Part shown: in pieces, positions 1 through 5,760 of the stretch
Layout: each line of letters begins with the position of its first letter
How positions within the stretch are numbered: the first letter of the stretch is position 1
From: Anaerolineae bacterium
GTDB taxonomy: Bacteria > Chloroflexota > Anaerolineae > Aggregatilineales > UBA2796
Assembly (NCBI GenBank): GCA_020851855.1
Contig: JADZBY010000521.1
Location: 1 to 6,809, forward strand
Reading direction: 5' to 3'
Length of the DNA: 6,809 bases
The notes under the pieces: model-generated
The model's database searches: none
The model's input: the letters and a program-made list of their open reading frames with translations, nothing else
Told to the model about the DNA's origin: nothing
Program-made: the position numbers and the translations under genes

Positions 1-168
1 GCCCCTCTCCCTCATGGCGAGGGGTGGAAGATGCAGAATACACGTGGCTCTTCTCCCCTCAAACGCCCCGCGCCTACTCCCTGTCCCTGAGCCGTGGAAC
101 ACGAAGAGTGCAGCTGGCCCTTCTGCCCTCTCGCCCTGGGGGAGTGAGGACGTATGTGCGATGCCTGT
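1..168. repeat. Gene-free region of decayed short repeats downstream of the GCS2-family gene
   Basis: No credible gene lies here; the short frames crossing it have no recognisable protein character. At the left edge cccctc (2-7) pairs with gagggg (19-24), a small hairpin of the same 'cccctctcc...gagggg' type found inside the element at 5432-5647. Positions 25-60 and 95-130 form an imperfect direct repeat offset by 70 bp, with about 26 of 36 positions identical; both copies end in a ccctc-containing pyrimidine run. Positions 124-149 again resemble the C-run/G-run repeat family (ccctctcgccc, then gggggagtgagg). I see no U-tract terminator for the minus-strand gene ending at 169. The repeat may continue outside the window on the left, so its true borders are unknown. 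Confidence 0.5.
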
Positions 169-1332
169 CTACCCCTCGATGCCCTGCACCGTTTCGCTGA
201 TGATGCGGTCCATGACCAGGACCTGCGCCTGTTCCTCGGTGCAGCCGTCGTCCAGCGCCGTGAAATAGGTGGCCAGTTGCCGGTCGGCGCTGGTCCCCTG
301 GGCCAGGATGGTGCGCACGTACTCCACATCGCGCCGCGAGCCGAGATCATCCACTACGTCATCGACGAGCGCGAGAATCTCTTCCCAGAGTCGCGTCACC
401 GGCACGGCCCGCTCGATGCCGTAATCGACCAGGTCGCCCTCGATGCCGTACCGCGACGCGCGCCACTTGTTCTCGCGGATGAACTCGGTGCGGTACAGCC
501 GCCACGACTGGTTGCTGGCCCGCAGCTTGAGCAGCTTGGCCACGATGGCCTGGATGACCGCCGCCGCGCACATCGCCTCGTCCAGCGTGGTGCACACGTC
601 GCCCACGCGCACTTCCAGCGTGCCGAAGCGTGGGCTGGGCCGTACATCCCACCAGATGCGCGACGGGTCTTTGCCGCCGCCCTTCGCCAGCGAGCCGACC
701 TTGTGGAACACTTCGACCATGTGGTCGTATTCCTGGTAGCTGTTGAAGACGGGCGGGATGCCGGTGCGCGGCAAGTTCTCGAAGATCACGGAGCGATAGC
801 TCTTCAGGCCCGTATTACGCCCGTGCCAGAACGGCGAGCTGGTGGTGATGGTCAGGATGTGCGGCAGGAAGTAGCGGAGCTGGTTCATGATGTCGATTTG
901 CAGCTCGTGCATGGCGTCGTCCGTGCCAAAGCCGAGATGGACGTGCATCCCGAAGATCAATAAACGGCGCGCTACGTACTGCATGTCGGCGTACAGGTCG
1001 CGGTAGCGCTCACCCTCGGTGATGGTCTGCTCGTGGACCTTCGAGAACGGGTGCGTGCCCGCCGCTGCGATGCGTTTGTTCGATTCGCGCGCCGCCTCGC
1101 TCACCACGCGGCGCAGGTGCGTCATCTCCCGGCGCACTTCGTGGATGTCGCGGCACACGCGGCTGCCGACTTCCACCTGCGATTGCATGAACTCGGCTTT
1201 GATCTGGTCCCCGACGCGCTCCCGCCCGCGGGTCATGATCTCGCTCACCGACGACGACAGCGCGCGGCTCTCGGCGTCCACGATCATGTACTCTTCTTCG
1301 ATGCCCAGGGTCAGCGGCGGACGTGGAATCAT
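169..1332 (-). CDS. GCS2-family carboxylate-amine ligase (YbdK/glutamate-cysteine ligase-like)
   Basis: This predicted cytosolic enzyme has 387 residues, close to the roughly 370 usual for the GCS2 family. Members are ATP-grasp-unrelated glutamine-synthetase-fold ligases that join a carboxylate, typically glutamate, to an amine with ATP. Family segments visible in order are: the N-terminal GIEEEYMIVD strand (10-19) with the metal-binding-type glutamates; the QVEVGSRVC segment (52-60); GMHVHLGFG (128-136); SSPFWHGRNTGLKSYRS (165-181); WWDVRPSPRFGTLEVRVGD (227-245); and NKWRASRYGIEGDLVD (288-303). No signal peptide or membrane segment is seen. The ATG at 1332 is preceded by AGAGGAG (complement of 1340-1346) at good spacing, and LTLGIEEE begins at residue 7, as expected for a full-length start. 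The gene follows the membrane-protein gene by 43 bp on the same strand, suggesting co-transcription. The family includes YbdK-type weak glutamate-cysteine ligases and EgtA-like paralogues, so the substrate cannot be assigned from sequence; family membership is nearly certain. Confidence 0.93.
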   Translation of the reverse strand: MIPRPPLTLGIEEEYMIVDAESRALSSSVSEIMTRGRERVGDQIKAEFMQSQVEVGSRVCRDIHEVRREMTHLRRVVSEAARESNKRIAAAGTHPFSKVHEQTITEGERYRDLYADMQYVARRLLIFGMHVHLGFGTDDAMHELQIDIMNQLRYFLPHILTITTSSPFWHGRNTGLKSYRSVIFENLPRTGIPPVFNSYQEYDHMVEVFHKVGSLAKGGGKDPSRIWWDVRPSPRFGTLEVRVGDVCTTLDEAMCAAAVIQAIVAKLLKLRASNQSWRLYRTEFIRENKWRASRYGIEGDLVDYGIERAVPVTRLWEEILALVDDVVDDLGSRRDVEYVRTILAQGTSADRQLATYFTALDDGCTEEQAQVLVMDRIISETVQGIEG

Positions 1333-1339
1333 GGGCGCA

Positions 1340-1346
1340 CTCCTCT
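1340..1346 (-). promoter_or_regulatory. Ribosome binding site of the GCS2-family ligase gene
   Basis: The minus strand reads AGAGGAG, seven bases before the ATG at 1332. This strong Shine-Dalgarno match supports that ATG as the start. It also indicates independent translation initiation within a shared transcript, because the preceding stop codon lies at 1376-1378. Confidence 0.75.
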
Positions 1347-1375
1347 GCTCCGGCGCGCTCGGACGGGATTCGGGA

Positions 1376-2089
1376 TCAGGGCTGTTCCTGCCAGATCGGC
1401 TGGTGCGCTTCGAGGCGGTCGATGACGTAAGCGAAATCGGCGGCGAGAAGCTCTGCGCCGTCTTCCCAGCGCTCGTCTTCCAGCCGCAACAAGCGCCGCT
1501 GCCGGTTTGCCTCGCGCAGGGGCAGATCGCCTTTGGCCACCACGGTGCGCGGCATCAACTGCACAAAATCCTTGTAACGCGGCGCGTCGGCGTCGTCGCT
1601 GGGCGCGAAGGTGTACAGGATCACGGACGTCTCATCCTGCACAAGCTGGCAGCCGAGCATAATGAAGCCCTTGTTGATGCGCGCCGAGCCACGCTTGACG
1701 GTGAAGCGCCACGCGATGGCGTTGATGCGGGCGTCCCAGGCGATGCGCTGCACCGACTCTGCGCTGCGCCGCCGGTCGATCAGGTGCAGGCCGGCGTCAT
1801 CCACGCGCAACTGACGTCTGCTCGGCCAGAGGCGCTTCAGGAAGCGGTCTGCAAAGGCCGCTGTGATGACGCCGCCGATGCCGGCGATGATCAGGGCGAT
1901 GCAGGTGAACGAGGCGGTGGTATCCGCGCCGTTCAGGATGGCCGACGCGACGAGAAAGACGAGCACGCCGCCAGCTAACGCCGCGAACGGCACGCCGAAC
2001 CGCACGCCGGCATGTTCCACGTCCACAGGAAGAGTGCGCGCCTCGGCGCTGGAAGTACCCGCCGGGCCGGATTGGAGTGCCGAATCCAC
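1376..2089 (-). CDS. Two-helix membrane protein with possible PH-like cytosolic domain, function unknown
   Basis: I do not recognise a named family. The open frame continues upstream to an ATG at 2401, but that extension crosses repeats and the divergent glyQS promoter and reads as low-complexity Arg/Pro/Gly. I therefore choose the GTG at 2089, which has GAGG (complement of 2096-2099) six bases upstream, giving 237 residues. After a polar N-terminus (1-29) there are two hydrophobic segments (about 32-52 and 59-80). A basic stretch follows (DRFLKRLWPSRR, 81-92), placing the rest in the cytosol by the positive-inside rule. Residues about 94-165 alternate short hydrophobic strands (LRVDDAGLHLIDRR, IAWDARINAIAW, GFIMLGCQLV, SVILYTF). 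This resembles the bacterial PH-like/YcxB type of membrane-linked domain, an inference from pattern only. The C-terminus (about 185-230) is charged and helical. Downstream, after 43 bp, lies the GCS2-family ligase, so the pair may be one operon; no functional link is established. That it is a membrane protein is well supported, its role is not. Confidence 0.78.
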   Translation of the reverse strand: MDSALQSGPAGTSSAEARTLPVDVEHAGVRFGVPFAALAGGVLVFLVASAILNGADTTASFTCIALIIAGIGGVITAAFADRFLKRLWPSRRQLRVDDAGLHLIDRRRSAESVQRIAWDARINAIAWRFTVKRGSARINKGFIMLGCQLVQDETSVILYTFAPSDDADAPRYKDFVQLMPRTVVAKGDLPLREANRQRRLLRLEDERWEDGAELLAADFAYVIDRLEAHQPIWQEQP

Positions 2090-2095
2090 GATAGA

Positions 2096-2099
2096 CCTC
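2096..2099 (-). promoter_or_regulatory. Ribosome binding site deciding the GTG start of the membrane-protein gene
   Basis: GAGG on the minus strand sits six bases before the GTG codon at 2089-2087. No in-frame ATG with a comparable site is seen nearby. The reading frame upstream of this point lacks protein-like composition, so this site is the main reason for the chosen start. Confidence 0.55.
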
Positions 2100-2103
2100 G
2101 ATT

Positions 2104-2116
2104 CCGATTGAATCGG
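2104..2116. promoter_or_regulatory. Small perfect inverted repeat in the leader of the minus-strand gene pair
   Basis: The sequence ccgatt-g-aatcgg is a perfect 6-1-6 inverted repeat. It lies just upstream of the Shine-Dalgarno site and overlaps the predicted transcription start of the minus-strand promoter. It could be an operator half-site pair or chance; no regulator gene is present in the window to pair with it. Confidence 0.25.
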
Positions 2117-2120
2117 GCCG

Positions 2121-2150
2121 ATTGTACTCAACTGCCCGTCAGCGGCGCAA
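2121..2150 (-). promoter_or_regulatory. Candidate sigma70-type promoter for the membrane protein/ligase pair
   Basis: On the minus strand a TACAAT box (complement of 2121-2126, five of six consensus positions) follows TTGCGC (complement of 2145-2150, three of six) with an 18-base spacer. Transcription would start near 2114, leaving a leader of about 25 bases with the GAGG site inside it. The -35 is weak, so the call rests mostly on the -10 and its position. Confidence 0.4.
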
Positions 2151-2200
2151 TACGGCGGGCAACGCGCAACAGGACAATCGCGTCTACATCGACCGGGAGC

Positions 2201-2310
2201 CGCCCTGCGCTGAAGCGCGGGGCTAAAGCGGCGAAGCCCGTTGGGCTGAAGCCATAATCTTAGCCCGTCAGGGCTTTGTAGACTCAGCCCGGTCGCTTCA
2301 GCGCCGGGCG
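2201..2310. repeat. REP-like inverted-repeat element between two divergent promoters
   Basis: The outer arms cgccctgcgctgaagcg (2201-2217) and cgcttcagcgccgggcg (2294-2310) are inverted copies with one mismatch in 17. Nested inside are gggctaa (2220-2226) against ttagccc (2260-2266), the hairpin gccc-gtt-gggc (2236-2246) and agccc-gtca-gggct (2262-2275). The element has no reading frame of its own and can fold on either strand. Its GGGCT/AGCCC and GCGCTGAAGCGC modules look like dispersed bacterial intergenic repeats; that it is multicopy in this genome is inferred. A 13-base fragment of the right arm recurs at 2343-2355. The remaining spacer (2151-2200 and 2311-2340) shows nothing else I can name. 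Confidence 0.7.
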
Positions 2311-2342
2311 CGCCCGATAATCCGCATGAGTTGTAAAGTCCA

Positions 2343-2355
2343 TCAGCGCCGGGCG
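2343..2355 (+). repeat. Second copy of the REP-arm fragment tcagcgccgggcg abutting the glyQS -10
   Basis: The 13 bases tcagcgccgggcg at 2298-2310 recur exactly at 2343-2355, 45 bp further on. The second copy ends six bases before the TATAAT of the glyQS promoter and occupies most of the region where a -35 box and spacer would be. Confidence 0.6.
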
Positions 2356-2358
2356 GCG

Positions 2359-2367
2359 TGGTATAAT
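2359..2367 (+). promoter_or_regulatory. Extended -10 promoter for glyQS
   Basis: The sequence TGG-TATAAT contains a perfect -10 hexamer (2362-2367) preceded by the TGn extension, which lets sigma70-type polymerase start without a good -35. The only -35-like word, TTGTAA at 2331-2336, is 25 bases away, which is too far. Transcription would begin near 2374, giving a leader of about 53 bases. That is too short for a glycine riboswitch or T-box, so regulation at this level appears simple. Confidence 0.65.
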
Positions 2368-2416
2368 GCGCTCGCCTTTCTGACTGTCCACGCCTGAACA
2401 AGCGTGTCTACCCGCC

Positions 2417-2421
2417 GAGGG
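2417..2421 (+). promoter_or_regulatory. glyQS: Ribosome binding site of glyQS
   Basis: GAGGG lies five bases before the ATG at 2427. This supports the first ATG over the internal ATG at 2463, which would remove the conserved beginning of the alpha-subunit fold. Confidence 0.7.
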
Positions 2422-2426
2422 AACCT

Positions 2427-5400
2427 ATGACGAGCCGCAAGTCGCTCTTTCAGAACGTCATCATGGCCCTGCACAGCTTCTGGGAAGAACAGGGCTGTTT
2501 GTTGTGGCAGCCTTACAATGTGCAGGTGGGCGCGGGCACGGGCAACCCGGCCACGCTGCTGCGCGTCCTGGGGCCGGAGCCGTGGCGCGTGGCCTATGTC
2601 GAGCCGAGCATCCGCCCCGACGATGGCCGCTATGGCGAGAACCCGAACCGGATGCAGGCGTACTACCAGTACCAGGTCATCCTGAAGCCCGACCCCGGCA
2701 ACCCGCAGGAACTCTACCTGCAAAGCCTGGAAGCCATCGGCATCAATCTGGCGCACCACGACGTGCGCTTTGTCGAGGACAACTGGAAAAGCCCGGCGTT
2801 GGGCGCGTGGGGCCTCGGCTGGGAAGTGTGGCTCGATGGGCAGGAAATCTCGCAGTTCACGTATTTCCAGCAGGCAGGCGGCCTGAAGTGCGAGCCGGTC
2901 AGCGTGGAGCTGACCTATGGCATCGAGCGAATCGTGCTGGCGCTGCAGGGCAAGAACGCCGCCTGGGACATCGACTGGACCGAGGACATCACCTACCGCG
3001 ACATCTTCCTGCAGAGCGAGATCGAGCACTGCCGCTATTACTATGATGTAGCCGACGTCGAGGGGCTGCGGCGCGTGTACGACACCTACGAGGCCGAGCA
3101 CCAGCGCGCGCTCGACGCGGGACTCGTCATCCCGGCGTATGACTATGTGCTGAAATGCAGCCACCTGTTCAACGTGCTCGACGCACGCGGCGCGATTGGC
3201 GTCACCGAGCGGGCGGCGTATTTCCGGCGCATGGCGGGCATGACGCGCAACGTAGCCCGCGCCTACCTGCAGCAGCGCGAGCGGCTGGAGTTCCCGCTCC
3301 TGGATACCGGCAAGTCGTGGCCGGTTGCGCCGTCGCTGGCCGCGCCCACGATGCTGCTGCGCCCGCCGGACGCGCCCGCCGATTTCCTGTTGGAGATCGG
3401 TTGCGAGGAACTGCCCGCTGGCGACCTGGACAGCGCCTTGGCGCACCTGAAAGCCGCCGCGCCGAAGCTGTTTGATAGCCTGCGCCTCGCCCACGAAGGG
3501 ATCGAAGTCATGGGCACGCCGCGCCGTCTCGTGGTGTGGGCGAAAAACGTCGCGGCGCGCCAGCCCGACGAAGAGCGTGTGGTCAAAGGGCCGCCCGCCG
3601 ACAAGGCCTTTGACGCCGAGGGCAAGCCGACCAAAGCGGCGGAAGGCTTCGCCAAAAAGCAGGGCATTGACCCGGCGGCGCTGCAACGCATGGAGATCGA
3701 CGGCGGGCAGTACGCGGCGGCGCAGGTCAAGCTCACCGGTCGCCCGGCGCTCGAAGTACTGGCCGACAGCCTTGCGGAGTTCGTGGCGGGCATTCGTTTT
3801 GTCGAATCGATGCGCTGGAACAAGAGCGGCGTCTCGTTTTCGCGCCCGCTGCGCTGGTTTGTGGCCATGCTGGGCGGCGCGCCGATCCCGTTCGAGTATG
3901 CGGGCATCGCCAGCAACCGCATCACGCGCGGCACACGCCCGACCGGCTCGCCCAAGCTGGAGATCGACAGCGTCGAGAACTTTTTCCAGGTCATGGCGAG
4001 CCGTGGCATTGTGCTCTCCGTCGAGAAACGGCAACAGATGATCCGCGAGGGCGCGGAGAAGCTCGCCGCCGAGGTGCACGGCAAGCTGGTCATGGACGCC
4101 GACCTGCTGGCCGAGGTCGCTAACCTGGTTGAACAGCCCACGCCGCTGCGTGGATCGTTTGATCCGCGCTTCCTGGAGCTTCCGCGCGAGGTGCTGATCA
4201 CGGTCATGCAAAAGAAGCAGCGCTATTTTGCGGTGCAGGATGCATCGGGCGCGCTGCTGCCGTATTTCATCGCGGTGCGGAACGGCGATGACCGCTTCCT
4301 CGACGAGGTGATCGCGGGCAACGAGCACGTGCTCACCGCGCGCTTCTCCGACGCCGAATTTTTCTACCGCGAAGACCGCAAGCGCCCGCTTGCCGACCGC
4401 GTTGACCGGCTCAAGACGATGACGTTCCAGGAGAAACTCGGCTCGCTGTATGACAAAACGCAGCGGCTGATCGCCTATGTGCAGCCGCTCGGCGCGCTGC
4501 TGGGCCTGGACAGCGGCAACCTGCACGTGGCGGAGCTTGCCGCGCCCCTCGCCAAAGCCGACCAGGGCACGTCGATGGTCGTGGAGATGACCTCGCTGGA
4601 AGGGCTGATGGGCCGCCAATATGCCCTGCTCGAAGGCCAGCGCCCGGACGTGGCCGAAGCCATCTACGAGCACTACCTGCCGCGCTCGGCGGGCGGCAAG
4701 TTGCCCCAGACTCCCGCCGGCGCGCTGCTGGCGCTGGCCGACCGGCTCGATAGCCTGGTCGGGCTGTTCGCGCTGGGACTCGGCCCGACGGCGTCAGCGG
4801 ACCCATTTGCGCTGCGGCGGGCGGCGCTCGGCGTGGTGCAGATGCTTCTCCACCACAAGATCGACCTTGATCTGCGCAAGGCGCTGACCGTGATCGAGGC
4901 TAAACAACCCGTGCCGGTCAGCCAGAGCGCGCTGAACGATGTGATCGCGTTCGTCGCCGGGCGGCTGGAAGCGCTGTTGCGCGAGGAACACACCCTGCCC
5001 TATGACGTGGTGCAGGCGGTACTGGCCGAACAGGCGCATAACCCGTACCGGGCGCTGGTCGGGGCGCAGGAACTCGCCGCCTGGACGGCGCGGCCCGATT
5101 GGAGCACGGTGCTCGACTCGTTCGCGCGCTGCGTCCGGATCACGCGCGGCCAGCCGCCCTATACGCTGAGCGCCAGTGCGCTGACTCCCGCCGAGTCGGT
5201 GCAGTTGTATGAGGCGCTGGTCGAGGCGCGGCAGCGGCTCGGCGCATCCGGCAACGTGGACGCCTTCCTGTCCGCGTTCGCGCCGATGGTCCCCGCCGTG
5301 ACGGCCTTTTTCGACAAGGTGCTGGTCATGGACACCGACCCGGCGGTGCGCGAAAACCGGCTGGCGCTGCTGCAAAACATCGCGGCGCTGGCGTCGGGCT

Positions 5401-5432
5401 ACGCGGACCTGAGCAAGCTGACGGGGTTCTAG
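2427..5432 (+). CDS. glyQS: Glycyl-tRNA synthetase, fused alpha and beta subunits
   Basis: This cytosolic enzyme charges tRNA-Gly with glycine using ATP. It is the bacterial heterotetramer-type enzyme with both subunits in one 1001-residue chain. Residues 1 to about 291 match the alpha subunit (catalytic class II core): WQPYNVQVGAGTGNPAT (27-43), the motif 2 region SIRPDDGRYGENPNRMQAYY (61-80), FVEDNWKSPALGAWGLGWEV (115-134), FTYFQQAGGL (144-153) and the motif 3-type TYGIERIVLALQG (163-175). A linker rich in Pro and Ala (about 292-317) joins the beta subunit, which starts at FLLEIGCEELPAG (320-332) and continues through MGTPRRLVV (362-370), VMQKKQRYFAV (593-603), NEHVLTARFSDAEFFYRED (632-650) and MTSLEGLMGRQY (721-732). 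The anticodon-binding domain fills roughly 850-1001. Both halves have normal length (about 300 and 690). The alpha3-type GlyRS is the alternative bacterial form and is not this. The TAG stop overlaps the left TA boundary of the element at 5432-5647. Transcription probably starts at the extended -10 at 2359-2367 and ends at the hairpin at 5741-5768. Confidence 0.98.
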   Translation: MTSRKSLFQNVIMALHSFWEEQGCLLWQPYNVQVGAGTGNPATLLRVLGPEPWRVAYVEPSIRPDDGRYGENPNRMQAYYQYQVILKPDPGNPQELYLQSLEAIGINLAHHDVRFVEDNWKSPALGAWGLGWEVWLDGQEISQFTYFQQAGGLKCEPVSVELTYGIERIVLALQGKNAAWDIDWTEDITYRDIFLQSEIEHCRYYYDVADVEGLRRVYDTYEAEHQRALDAGLVIPAYDYVLKCSHLFNVLDARGAIGVTERAAYFRRMAGMTRNVARAYLQQRERLEFPLLDTGKSWPVAPSLAAPTMLLRPPDAPADFLLEIGCEELPAGDLDSALAHLKAAAPKLFDSLRLAHEGIEVMGTPRRLVVWAKNVAARQPDEERVVKGPPADKAFDAEGKPTKAAEGFAKKQGIDPAALQRMEIDGGQYAAAQVKLTGRPALEVLADSLAEFVAGIRFVESMRWNKSGVSFSRPLRWFVAMLGGAPIPFEYAGIASNRITRGTRPTGSPKLEIDSVENFFQVMASRGIVLSVEKRQQMIREGAEKLAAEVHGKLVMDADLLAEVANLVEQPTPLRGSFDPRFLELPREVLITVMQKKQRYFAVQDASGALLPYFIAVRNGDDRFLDEVIAGNEHVLTARFSDAEFFYREDRKRPLADRVDRLKTMTFQEKLGSLYDKTQRLIAYVQPLGALLGLDSGNLHVAELAAPLAKADQGTSMVVEMTSLEGLMGRQYALLEGQRPDVAEAIYEHYLPRSAGGKLPQTPAGALLALADRLDSLVGLFALGLGPTASADPFALRRAALGVVQMLLHHKIDLDLRKALTVIEAKQPVPVSQSALNDVIAFVAGRLEALLREEHTLPYDVVQAVLAEQAHNPYRALVGAQELAAWTARPDWSTVLDSFARCVRITRGQPPYTLSASALTPAESVQLYEALVEARQRLGASGNVDAFLSAFAPMVPAVTAFFDKVLVMDTDPAVRENRLALLQNIAALASGYADLSKLTGF

Positions 5433-5649
5433 AGGGTGTTATGAACTTCGCACGGCGGACATTGCCCAGATAGACGATGTCAATGCCCTGACCTCACCCC
5501 CGGCCCCTCTCCATGACTGCCACCCCAGAGGGGACCCCGGCAGTCAGGGAGAGGGGAGCGCGCGAACCCACGCCGTTCCCCCTCTCCACGCGGAGTACCG
5601 TGTGGCGAGGGGGTCAGGGGGTGAGGCCGGAAGTTCATAACAGCCTCTA
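5430..5649. mobile_element. MITE-like element with 18-bp terminal inverted repeats and TA target duplication, inserted in the glyQS stop codon
   Basis: The left terminus gagggtgttatgaacttc (5432-5449) and right terminus gaagttcataacagcctc (5630-5647) are inverted copies with one mismatch in 18. TA flanks both ends (5430-5431 and 5648-5649). TA duplication is the hallmark of Tc1/mariner-IS630 type transposition. The 216-bp body encodes no transposase or other credible protein, so it would be a non-autonomous derivative moved by an enzyme elsewhere in the genome. The interior is a nest of hairpins described separately. The left TA together with the first G of the element forms the TAG stop codon of glyQS. 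Deleting the element and one TA leaves TAA in the same frame. The termini and flanking TA are seen directly; mobility is inferred, and no specific IS family match was possible. Confidence 0.75.
5492..5626. repeat. Nested hairpin repeat of the 'CTCACCCCC...GGGGGTGAG' type inside the MITE-like element
   Basis: The borders cctcaccccc (5492-5501) and gggggtgagg (5617-5626) are perfect inverted copies. Inside, cccctctccatgactgcc (5504-5521) pairs with 5539-5556 with one mismatch in 18, and its loop holds a further cccc-aga-gggg (5523-5533). A second stem pairs ccccctc (5578-5584) with gaggggg (5607-5613). The arrangement resembles a widespread intergenic repeat of GC-rich bacteria. Transcribed as the 3' end of the glyQS message, it would fold into a very stable structure. 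Confidence 0.65.
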
Positions 5650-5670
5650 ACCGGGCGGGACGGCGGACAA

Positions 5671-5698
5671 CAAACGGCCAATAGCAAACGGTCAATGG
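5671..5698 (+). repeat. 14-bp tandem duplication
   Basis: caaacggccaatag (5671-5684) is followed immediately by caaacggtcaatgg (5685-5698), with 12 of 14 positions identical. It is too short to be a CRISPR or VNTR array. It may be the remnant of a longer repeat or replication slippage. It separates the MITE-like element from the palindrome pair. Confidence 0.6.
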
Positions 5699-5699
5699 C

Positions 5700-5760
5700 G
5701 GGCGGTTCGCGAACCGCCCCTACAACAGCGGGACATGTAGGGGCGCGTCGCGACGCGCCC
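5700..5760. repeat. Head-to-head pair of perfect 20-bp palindromes
   Basis: gggcggttcgcgaaccgccc (5700-5719) and gggcgcgtcgcgacgcgccc (5741-5760) are each perfect palindromes. They are joined by arms cccctaca (5717-5724) and tgtagggg (5736-5743), which are themselves perfect inverted copies. The unit therefore reads as two copies of a 'tgtaggggcg-palindrome' repeat facing away from each other around an 11-base centre. The conserved arms and the differing palindrome cores, each still perfectly self-complementary, point to a dispersed repeat family in which structure rather than sequence is kept. Confidence 0.7.

Noticed and set aside
154..963. A 269-residue plus-strand frame opposite the GCS2-family gene
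   Set aside because: It is antisense to a strongly conserved enzyme, has Arg/His/Val/Asp-rich shadow composition and shows no family motif.
2090..2401. N-terminal extension of the membrane-protein frame to the ATG at 2401
   Set aside because: The extra 104 residues translate a REP-like repeat and the glyQS promoter and leader. They have no protein-like pattern, while the GTG at 2089 has a well-placed GAGG.
2368..2426. A T-box or glycine riboswitch controlling glyQS
   Set aside because: The predicted leader is only about 53 bases, with no specifier stem, T-box sequence or glycine aptamer core. It is too short for either.
2343..4673. A 776-residue open frame on the minus strand across most of glyQS
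   Set aside because: It is antisense to a clear, well-conserved gene. Its product is an Arg/His/Ala-rich shadow typical of high-GC codon bias, and it starts and ends without a ribosome binding site or recognisable domain.
5480..5695. A 71-residue minus-strand frame within the convergent spacer
   Set aside because: It is a translation of the MITE-like element and its hairpin repeats (Pro, Gly and Arg-rich), with no ribosome binding site. Such frames arise routinely from this kind of repeat.
5671..5760. A short CRISPR-like array in the repeats before the URO-D gene
   Set aside because: The 14-bp units are adjacent with no spacers and the palindromes are a single inverted pair. No cas gene is nearby.
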